DNA from: Sweltsa coloradensis
Taxonomy: Eukaryota > Arthropoda > Insecta > Plecoptera > Chloroperlidae
Length of the DNA stretch: 64,000 nucleotides
Direction: 5' to 3'
NCBI GenBank assembly: GCA_024449915.1
Contig: JAMZAV010002207.1
Coordinates: forward strand, 119,186 to 183,185
Positions 50,501 through 62,000 of the stretch are shown here, piece by piece (the stretch's first letter is position 1; each line of letters starts with the position of its first letter). The notes beneath the pieces were generated by a model that saw only the letters and a list, made by a program, of their open reading frames with translations, was not told where the DNA came from and ran no database searches. The position numbers were made by a program, and so were the translations under genes.

Positions 50501-53500
50501 CGGGCAGCCAATAAACACAGTAAACGCACACAACGCGCCTGAAACGCCGAGCAGTAATTGCCCCCTTTAGTAACATGGCGTCTTGAGTGTGACAAAAATG
50601 ATTGCTCTGGTGTTGTGTTTCGGCCTAGGCCAAGAGTTTTCGAGAAACATGGCATCAAACAATTGAATTTGATCACCGCATTGATGCCAATTTCATTCCG
50701 TATCTTTATCTTTTCCTCCACTTCCTCTTGATTATGCTCCCGAGTCCCGACTGTCTTCGTTGAGATTGTTGTGCGTGCTCAGGGGAAGCGTTATCTGTAC
50801 CGGGCGCGACGTATGCGTACTTTTCACAGCTATTTTATTCTATAGTGTTTTAACGTTTTTAACGGAACTCGTCGATGCGTCGAAGCCGCAGGGTTGGCTT
50901 GGTCGCTTTGATTTAAAGTCCCCCACTGAAAAAACAGTTATATAACTGAGTGGATAGACTCTAAATAAAATTTATTTTTTTATTTATTTTTATAAAGGAT
51001 TTCGGATGCGCTCTTATCGATTTAATCCTAGAAACTAGCGCGGCGTCCCCTACAAATAGGCGGAAAGTTCGACTAACCTAACGAAAGTACACAGAGAACT
51101 TTGGAGAAAAATGGGCTGCGTACGTCGTGACCGGTACAAATAGCGCTTTATGTGCTAAGTCCCCGCCACGGCCCGATGCGAACTCGTGCCTTGCGCAGGC
51201 GATTCAAACTAAACCGAAAACCAGACCGAAGTTTGAAAGAAACTTGCTACTATACCGACATTGTACAAAAACAAATTAAAAAACAATTAATAATCGATTA
51301 TGGAGGTGAAAGTTTAATTCGATTATCGATTATAAATTATAATAATTTAATCGTTTGACATCCCTTAATATAAAAAAATAAAAAAAATAAAAATATTCCG
51401 ATCGTTATGAATTTTGCAGGGTCAATAAGTACAACATTCTCTCCTATTTACAAATTTTCAAACTAAATCGTCTCGAGACTTAAAGCCATACTATCACATT
51501 GACTTGTTGCTTACTTATGTTAAACCTAAATTTATTTTAAGAATTAGAAAAAAAAAAGAATTAATCGGTCAATATTCAAAAAATGGTACGACCAATATTG
51601 TGGAAAATTGTATGGTGCGTGACGTCACCACCCGTGAACGTAGCTGGATGGCTACAGAGCTTCACTCGATCGACTCGGAAAATGCGGCCCGCTCAAATGC
51701 TTTGCCCATTCAATACCATCGGGCACAGGACGGGTCAGTGAAAAGGTTTGTTCTATGTACGGGTGTTAGGATTAGCTCCCTTTATTTTCGAGCCTTCATA
51801 CACAGAAAGTGAACAGAGGAAAAATCTAAAGAAAAATAAAGAAAAAGAAGCCTGGATAAAACAGTTTAGTGGCAGGAAAGGTGATCTTAAATGGTGTAGT
51901 TGTAATGAATGTACATCAATGGATCCGACACAGAGTGCTTATATTGTCACGAACCGAAAAAAAAAAAAAAATTTGCGTTGCTAATTTCGATTGTATTACT
52001 ATCCATGATGGGTTCGAGCATATTATTAACATTCATTCTCTCAACACTGCTAGGCAACAGTTTTGTTACTCTCCACGTGTAAAGAACAACGATATATTCT
52101 AAAGGATTTCAAGTCCCCATACGGGAGTACTGTGGACTCTTTGACTAAAAGTGATTCGACTTTAATGATTTCTTTATCATTGTAAGGATTAGAACAGTGT
52201 ATACATTTGAAACCCACGATTTTAACCCACGGAATTATATGAAAACCACATTTCTGTATCATAAACCTGATTTTGATTTTGTTGTCCAATACATCCACAT
52301 TTAAACACTCACGCGTCACACATTAATTATTTATAAAACTAAGAATTATTCGTATGTTTGCCGTCTCTTGTATGACACACGTTTTCACTAACTTTAAAAA
52401 CTACTAGAACCTAAAAGAAACAAAATCCACACTTCAACTATATAGGCATGTTTGTTAACTGAAGTCACTGAGCCATCCGTACTCTTCACAAAATCTCGAC
52501 AAACCTTGTAATGCTATTCACTATCACATTAATTAAATTTGTACATAAAACACTTGTTGAGCTGTCACTGTGCTAGAACAAATCTGCGAACACTCCATCC
52601 ACACAGAATGCAACCCCTTACTAAATACAACACATGTTCTAAACGAGTGTTACCCTCGGGCCCGCCGGCTCGGTCAGCTCAGCAGGTCCCCAAACCACCC
52701 GCGTCACATGCCCCCAGGCGGGGCGTCAAAACAAACCGTGGGATAGGGTATAGGCCTCATCCAAGGTTGCCAAAATGTCCGGCATTCTTATTTTTTGTAC
52801 ACCTTGTATTAAAAAAATACTTCACCATTGTGATTTAATGCCTTTAAGTAGTGTAGATAGAAATTACATTTTAACAAAAAATAACGTTACCATGGCAACG
52901 AAAAGTCGCACGAGAATTCTGGTCACTATTTCACTGCCACCTAGAAGTAATCAAAATACTATCGAGGAAGCAGTGTATTATTGTTAAAAAATAGTTTTCC
53001 AAAGAAATGATGTCAAGGTCTCTAGATGGCGGTGGATTTTATCCCCAAAGAAAACTAAGAAAAGTTGAAGAATCCGGGAAAAAGTTTGATAAATAACCGT
53101 GATGATGTTCGCTCTCTTGTAGGATAGGAGTGTCGCATGGGAATGTCGTACTCGGGTCGTGTTGCACGTACCGGTGCTCGCTCAACAACTCGACGGGACC
53201 TTAGCGTTTTTTTTCCTAGTATATTTTGTTTATTGAAGGTGATCACTGATCAACACATAAAAAATTGGTAAAAATGTTCCCCAAAAGTAAACCAATAGAT
53301 GAATGTTTTTCATTAAAATCAAATAAATTATGCTTCTCCACCACCAAAAACATTAAAAACAATAACTATTTGTATTTAAGTGTTTAAAGAAAAAAATTAT
53401 AAGTTTTATTAATCTCGTTTTGAAAAAAAATCTTGAATTTTTTAATGTTTTTTTTGACAAGCTATGCTGGGGCGGCACTGAATTTTATTGGGCGGGTCGA

Positions 53501-56500
53501 TAGCTCTGCTTCATATAAAAAAAATTCTATCGTAGCTTCATCATACTGAAAATTAAATATTCGCCGCGGTTCTGCAGTAGGGCCCCTACGGGTTTTCTAT
53601 AGTTCAATGGAACGCCGCTCAAAGCAGAAAAATAAAACAATGCTATTTTTGCAGTCGGAAAAAATTGGTATTGCAATATCGGAATTAATTTTCATACTAC
53701 GCCATAATTAGCAAAAAGGCCCCGACAACAATATAGGCCCACTCAAAAAAGTATCGTTGAAAAATCTCGCCCTTCCTAACTAGATCTGTTCTTAAAAGTC
53801 TCAAATTAATTTATCAAAATTTTTATGCAAGGCTAGGGCACCAACAATCCAGAAGTTGAAGAGCAATTACAGCGTTGACGGGATGTTTCATCTAATGGTG
53901 AACAATTTTCATTATTCTTTTTCACGTCATTAGAACGCACAAAATTAAGTCCCCTGAAAAAGTCATCCATAGTGATGACGCTATGTCAGGAAAAAATAAT
54001 AATGAAAATTATTCAGGGGATGGGAGAGTCTGGAAAGAAAAGGAGTGGATAAGGGGAACTGATAGACAGGGTTAAAATTTTAAAAGTATGTATGAATGAA
54101 GTATGTGAAAGCTGTGTGAAAAACACCAATTTGGATGTCAAGGTGGTTCCAAATAACAAAAGGACTAGGGCAGGGAAGTGTGTTGTTACCATTGTTATTC
54201 ATAATCGTGATGGATGACAACCACAGATGATAAAGATGGAGGCAATGGAAGATGTGGAGGTTATGTTGTTTGCCGATGACTTGGGGGCATGGCCCGAGTA
54301 TGAGGGGGTACTCCAAAGATATATAGGCTTGTGGAATAGAAACATAGAAGAAGCAGGTATGAAAATAAGCGTTATAAAGAGCGAGGTTGTAACTTGCCAG
54401 GAGAAGGGGACTCAGGGAATTATCAAAAAACAGATAAACATTGGAGGAAAAACCCCTGAAAAGGTGGATAGTTTTAGTTATTAGGGAAGGTGAAGTAATG
54501 GCAAGGGGAAAGATTAAAAAAGGAGATAACATCAGAATACAAAAGGCCAGTAACTTCTACCCGTGTGTGAAAGGCATGATGTGGGATAGGGAAATACCTA
54601 TTTAGGTAAGATGAACCATATAAAACCCATTTCATACCATCCTTATGTATGCAGCAGAAACCGGGGACAATGGGAGATCGAGAGGAGAGTCAGATACAGG
54701 TGGCAGAGAGAGATTCCTGAGGAGCACAGTGGGCAAGAGGAGAAAAGATAGAATAAGAAACACGACATTAGATAAATGCTAGGTGTAGAGAAGTTAAGTG
54801 ACGGGAAGGAAAGACACGATTTAGATGGTATGGACATATGAAACGAATGGGGGAAATGGATCCAAAAGAAAAGTTCTTTTTTCTTTTTCTTTTCTCTTAT
54901 GCCCACACGAAAATTTTTATGTATCATGTGTTTTGACAACCAGAAAAAAGGACTCCGTTCCTCCTGCCATACCCCCGGCATTTCCCCATAGGCCCTTTAA
55001 ATGTAGGCATCTAAAAGTGTTGTCTGTCCTGTTTCCTTCACCACAGAGTTACACATGTGCTCTCCATCACCCCTATTTGTGTAAGTGCTTTGCTAGCAGT
55101 CATGGCCGGTATTAGTCTAAATGGCTTTTGGTTTTTCTTTTTTTATAAGGTTTTTTCCCTTCTTTTCCCCCTTTTCCTTGGGTTTTAACTAGCTCACTCC
55201 AATTTATTTTCCCTTTTTCCCCTTCCATGCTTTTCCCTCCGATTTGTGGCTGATTTCAGATGGTTTTAGTGATCTGTATGAAATGTTGTTTTGAATTGCT
55301 TTTTTACTTCCATTTAGCGAGGAAATCAGTTCTCGTTTGTTTATGCCGCAGGGTGCCGGTATCCATTGTAGCATAACTGTTTTACCTGCATTCACCAACC
55401 TCAGGTTTCTTATCTTGCAGTTTTTATTTTGTTCTTTTCTTCTTATCACTATACCCTGGATAGATGTCTGAGTCTGTTAGTATCCCCACCTTTCCTTTTT
55501 CTAAAGTATTAAAATCTTCTCCAACGCTTTGTTATTGCCTCTCTCCCATCAAATTTACCCATTTGATCTGCTGGTAAGTTTCCCTAAACTTCTACTGTTT
55601 CCTCACCTGATTCCCTTCTCTGGTGTTGTGATCCATCAGTGTATATATAGCCCTCCTTCTCTGGGATTTTGTGAAAAATCTTGGGCCCAGACTTTTCATA
55701 TGCCCTTTTGATAGTTTTTTTTTTCTCTTGAATTCCTTTTAAATGTTTAGTGATGGTTTTTTTCCCAAATGAGACATATGAATGTTTGGTTTTCCTATTT
55801 TTGTCTGTTTTCAGTTATCACTTCCCCCATTAATTTTTCCCACAAATTTCCTAGCTTCAGTTTGAATTTTTTTTGTTTTTTAAAGGGCCTTCTTGGGGAT
55901 CTCTCCCCCAAAAAATCTACATCAAAGGAACCATTTTTGACGGGTTCCAGTGCTACATTTCCCCTTTGCTTCAGTGGTGGACTTCAGAAATTTTTTCCAT
56001 TGCGGTGATAGGTGTGGTTTCATCCTCTTTTAGATCCTCAGGGTTTTATTTTGGAAATGTTGAGTTTGTCCAAGTGGGTTTTTGAAGTTTAAAATCAACA
56101 TGGCATTTCCATATTCCAAAACATGGAGTAGATGTTTTGTAGGAGATAGGTATTGACATTGGCCCCCCACTTTACCTGAACTCTTTCAGTAACCCAGTTT
56201 TTTTTTACTAATTGGCAATTCTGTCGATATGGTAGACATCGTCATTTTTTATCCATCATTACACAAGTAGATTGGGCTTTTTTCTATTTTAAGCTTACCC
56301 CGTATATTTTAGGTTAAACGGGGCATGTTCTTCTGTTGTAAAAAATGTATACTGTTTTTTTTTCATTCATACATCCCCTTTTCCCTGGGCCTTTTCTAAT
56401 GCTTGCAATGCCCTTTTTATTTCTAACCCATTTTTGTACGTCTCGTCACTTACCCCAGCACCCCATCGTCTGAAAAAAACTTTATCTTAAATCGCTTTTT

Positions 56501-58969
56501 TTCCCGAAAATTGGCCAAGTGTTTTAATATCAGGAAGTAAGTAGGGCTTGTTTCTGCCCCTTGGGTACTCCTGCCTTTGGTTTTTTTAACCGTGATTTTT
56601 GTTTTTGCATTTTTATTTAAATCTCTGACTTTGAAAGTTTTCTCCATCTGTAAATGTTGTGTGGTACTCCCATCTCTTCATCTTTTTTAAAAATATTTCT
56701 CTATCTATATATCAAATGCAGTTTAAAATCAACTAAACTACCAAGTAGATAACTTCTTATTGAACCCCTTTCCCTTTAAATCCTGCTGCAAGTATGCCCC
56801 CTGGTCTAGTGTCCCCCTGTTCTGGCCCAAAAAAGCTGCTCCTTTTCCAAACTTCATTCGACTCTAAAAAAGTTTTTACCTATAAATTGACCATTGCCCA
56901 TGGTTTTTGCCATCATCGTGTTAAGGGTATTTGGCCTGTGCTTTCGACTTTGAGTACCCTTTCCCCTTTTTTAGAGTGGTATTATCTTGCTTTTCCCCCA
57001 TATATCGGGAATATTGTATTTCAGAGTTTTAAAGAGTTAGATTGCACTTTACCTTCCTTACCAAGGTTTTTTAGAAATTCCGGGGATATCAGGGGACTCC
57101 CCGGGTTTTTTTTTTTTAAAGCCTTCTTAGGCTTTTTCCAATTTGCTATTATGAAAGGTGAGTTTTATGGGTTTTTATGTCATCCACAAAGTTTTGGATT
57201 CTACTTTAGGTGCTTATTTTTTTTTGGTTTTTCTTGTTTAGCTTGAAATTTTACATATCACTTTTCCTTTTTCTTTTCACGTGTATTTCTTTCCATTGTG
57301 TATAATAACTCATTTTTTTTTGATCTTTTTTCTTTGGGTTTTTTAAATTTTGAGAAGAATGTTGTGCCTTTTCCCGTCCTTTTGGTAATCAATATTTTTT
57401 TACAAATTTTCTAATGCCCCCTTTTTTCTCTCGAGTATGGCCCTTCTTGTTTTGCTTGTCTTTTTCCTTTGCTCTATCATACTTTCCCTGTTTTGTGTTT
57501 TTTCAGCCTTTTTTCCCTTTCTTTATTTCTCTGATTTTGGCATGAGAGTCATTATTCCAAAATGGTTTAAACCGATTTGCTTTGCCTCTAGGTATATGTT
57601 TTTTAGCTGCACCCGTATTATTTTTATTTTTTGTGCATTCTCCCCGTCTATGTCCTTTCAGCCTCCCTCTCATCAAAAATGCCTTTTCTGTGTCTTGTCT
57701 AAACCCTCTCCAATTTGCCTTTTTAAAATTTCCCATGTGCACTTTGTATCCTCTTCTTCTTTGCTTCCTTTTCTCTAGTGACTAATATCATTTTATGACC
57801 TGCTCCAGTAGGGGATTCCAGATTTTCTTGTTTAACCTTTCTTGTAGATTGGCCATGGGTAAAAATAGATCAGGTCTTGACAGGTCATGTATGAAATGTC
57901 ATGTATGAAAGAAGGATTGAAGAAGCAGAAGAAGACGGAGTAGACCAAGGAAGAGGAGAAAGCTGGGAAGATGGAAGAGATACGTTTGTGGGAGGATAGA
58001 AAGAAGGGGAAAACTTTTTTTGTTGCTAAAACCCAAGCTGACCCTGCAGAAGCAGGAAACTTGCGATGGATAATGATGATGATTCACCACTACGACGCGA
58101 CAAAACATCCCGTCATGTTATAATTTCTCTTCAATTATATTGAGTCGCGAAAGTATATCTTGTGAACTAATCCAGAAGTTTTAAGTTAAGGGTCCGGTAG
58201 CTTGGGGGTAAAGCACTCGACCGGCAATCGGGAGACCGGAGTTCGATCCCCCGCTGAGATGTTTTTTTTTATTGAATGGTTATGTTGACAATATATGTAC
58301 GATTTCAGCTGTGAGCGGTTCCAACTTTGGGTTGACATTTTCCCTATGGATGCCCAAGGAACACCTCTATGTGCTGGTAACCTGGTAAACTGTGATGCAT
58401 AGCATGCAGGCGGGTACATGGACAAGGCACAGAAATACACGGACAAAGCACTCATGCAGATTGAGAAGCTCAAAAGTAAGAGATCTTTCTTTAAAACTTT
58501 CAAAACTTGAAACTTGACAGATCTTGTTTTGTAGATTATGTGTAAGGTCTATATGCCGTGATTGCTGTACATAATAATAATAAGATGAGATAATTTATTG
58601 CCCAGTTGACTTGTACATAAATTACAAATATATTGACCTTGGCAATGTTTTGCAGGGATAATGACCTTGTGCTTTATGTTCATTTTTCAAATCTTAAATA
58701 AAAATTATAAGACACATAATATGTGTCTATTATATTTAAAAGTATATTATACTGTATTTATGCGAGTATAGGCCTCGTGTATATTTGAAATTGTCAATTT
58801 TCAAAAAGTGGGGTGCGGCCTTTAAGAGAACCCCATTTATCAATGTATTTATATCCAACTCTTTAAAATCTGAGTGGTCAAAATAAAGGGGGCGGCCCTT
58901 TTCTCGAGTCGAGGGCGGCCTATAAGCGAGTAAATACGGTAATCCTTGCTGTTAAAGCGCCTTAAAACG

Positions 58970-59030
<61 letters not shown>

Positions 59031-62000
59031 CACTACCAACACCACTACTAGTACTACTACCACTACCACCTCCACCACCAACACCACTACCTCTACCACT
59101 ACCACCACTACTAACACTCACAACATAAGCTTTAATGACTGCCTCAATGCCAGCATTATAAAAGCCTTGCCACCTGTGAAGGAGAGTTCAGGAACTGAGA
59201 ATTGGGCCCACCAAATGGTCATCAGCTCCCTTGAGCCTCCCAACCTCAACCTACGCTTTGCTAACCTTGGGGTCCAGAGGGGAAACACAGAACTACCTTA
59301 CCCGACTGACCTTCTCTAGTTCCCCTCTCGACCGCCTCTCTTGTACATATTTGTAAATAGTAGCCATTTATTTAGTCAGTTACTCTCTCAACTCCGACGG
59401 GTGAACAAGGCTGTTCAAGCCGAAACGTTGTGTCATGATGTTATTTGTGTATATATTTATGTGACCTTCAACTCTACACAGCCACTGAACTCTTTCAAGG
59501 TAAGCTGTTGGCTAACTCTTTTAAGGTAAGCTGTTGGCTCCTAGCTGCCTATCAAATCTTTCCCCCCCCAACACTAAACCCGCCTCTAGGCACCATCAAC
59601 CCAAGCAATTAACTTGAAAGTTTCAGCTCCATGATCCATTATATTGAATGGTTGCTTGAAACTTTCTATGGAATATTCGGAATTTTTTGCAATCGCATAG
59701 CTTTGAAGCTACATATTACACCAAGAGTTTGCTTTTCTCTTGTCTCAATGATGGTTGTAGCTACCCTTTGTTACCGTAAGATGGCTGCACTCGTAGCAAA
59801 AGCATGTGACCAATGTTGACAATTCATTCGAACGCTTGTGTGATGGCTTCATTCTCCTTGACGTCTGCTCGGCAGTCCGGGTTAGTGGAGCAACCTATTT
59901 GACTGTCAAGGTTACACCGTCCTTTCGGATATGACGTAAAGCCATTGGTCCCCTTGGTACTTTTCAAAAGGAGTAGGCTAAGTGCCGGTACCGGGTTTCC
60001 CCTCCTGCCAACCAGCCTGACAAAATAGGTATTTATTGTTAAGGTAGTACTTATAAATGACTATAGATAGCCTGAATGAAAATCTCAAAAGTGCATTTCA
60101 AATGTTGTTTTTGATGTTTTGTCACTATAACCGAGTGAGAACCTACCTGTTTCAGTCGTGGACAACAAACCGATCCTCTCCGTCTTCCAGCTCATGTTGT
60201 TGGAGCACATCATCATGTGTCGTCTCGTCATGGGCAACAAGTCGCTCGCTCTCCAAGAGATCTCGCAGGCGTGTGCATTGTGCCAGCAGCAGCCGCGTCT
60301 GTTGAACACGCACCGCCCGCAGATACACACGCTGCTCGGACTCTACGCAATGAGCATGAACTGCATGGAGGCTGCCGAGGCTCAGTTCACGGCTGCGCTC
60401 AGGGTAATGATCACATTAGTTTTTTCACAGTTTTAGTCACAAGAGCGGAGTATATTACTCCCCTAAACTAGAGGCGAGCTCTGGGAATCGTCGGTCGGGG
60501 ACACTTTCCCTTTCCCTTGACGAACTCTCCGACGACGATGATCCCGTCTGGGCCCGGGGTAGAATTTAGTCACAAGTCAGTTTTATTTTTCTGCAGTTAA
60601 AAAGTATACCTGCCTGTACTAGCATTTCTTTAGACTTTAAAATGTTACTAATAATGTCCTTCTGTTCTCCAGACTTCCCAGGAACATAAACTGTGGACAT
60701 TTGCAAATCTCAACTTGGCTATCGTTTTTCTACGCGCCAAGAGAGAACAGGAGTTTGGTGCGCTGCTGGAACGCATCAAGCCTGAAACACTTCCGTCGCA
60801 CTCACACAGTTTACGTGCCGCGGCGTACTATGTGCAAGGGCTTCAGTCCTTCTTTCAAGCACGCTACAATGAGGCCAAGTAAGAATTTTATATAATATTA
60901 ATTTATGAAGACGTTGGAAAACGAGATGAAGTGTGGGAGCACGTAGCAAAAGTAAAGCTGTGGGAGGACAAAAGAGAGAGGAGTAAATTGGTGGAGAGTA
61001 TTCGGTCAAAACCGGAACTATCATATTGTACGGACTTACGTCAAGTACTTCCATATTTTCATGTGTACATACATTACATACATTATTACTTGTCTTAACT
61101 AACTAAAATAAGTCATTTAAAATATTGTTTGTATATTGTAGATGATGTTTTCTTTCTGCTGTGTATGGTCGTAGCCGATTTCTCGTCGCCTTCCTAGCAT
61201 TTGCTCTTCGGACTATGGGAAACCACGAAAACCACATCAGGATTGAGGCTGTATCGGAATCTCAAAGTATAATTCTTAGTTTAGAAATTTACGAGCTATT
61301 CTACACGTGTTGAGTATTACTGCTTTTTGAATCTCAATGTATACATTGGGTTGAAGATCTAGTTGTTTAATGCCGTCATGTAGCTTTTTAGGTATTATGC
61401 CGTTGGCCGATAGGCTATAACGAATGGGATTGTATTTACCTTTTTCTGTTTCCACATCTTCTTGATCTCAATTGCAAGTTCCCTAGGCCTATACTTGTAA
61501 ATTTTTTTCTTCCATGTAGTCTCAACGTTATGGCACATTGGGACAGCAACGTCGATAAGGGTAGTTTCTTGTTTCTTCTTGTCAATTATTATTATATCGG
61601 TCTGTTGTGATGTATAGTTTGGTCTGTTATCCAGTTTGTATTTGTCGTAAGGTGTGTTTGTGTCAGTGAAGTTGTACTTGATTGCTAGTTTTTGATGAAT
61701 AATGTTAGCTACTTGGTTATTTCTGTAGAGGTAGGCCCTAATCTATTTGACATAATGATTGGCACCCAGATATTATGATATGCTTCATTGTTTCACCCTT
61801 TACACTACATTTTCTACATTGATCTTTTACTTTCGCATCTTGTATACCTAATGTATTTTTTATAATTGTTTGTCGCAGTCACTCTGTCTTGAATAGCCAT
61901 CATAAAACCTTCTGTTTCTCCAAATAGTTCCTGGTTGTTTAACCATCTATTTGATGATCTACGTGTCCTTTGTGCAGTTCATCATAATGTCTCTTCTCTT

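Noticed and set aside
54080..54532. 150-residue minus strand open frame
   Set aside because: It is antisense to the RT motifs QGSVL.PLLF and FADD on the + strand.
56794..57246. 150-residue + strand open frame
   Set aside because: It is antisense to the decayed I-like LINE (T-rich strand).
58849..59121. Poly-Ser / poly-Leu open frames
   Set aside because: They are translations of the (TAC)n microsatellite.
59496..59540. Repeated aaggtaagctgttggct as alternative splice donors
   Set aside because: No coding exon of MAU2 ends here; it is a local direct repeat.
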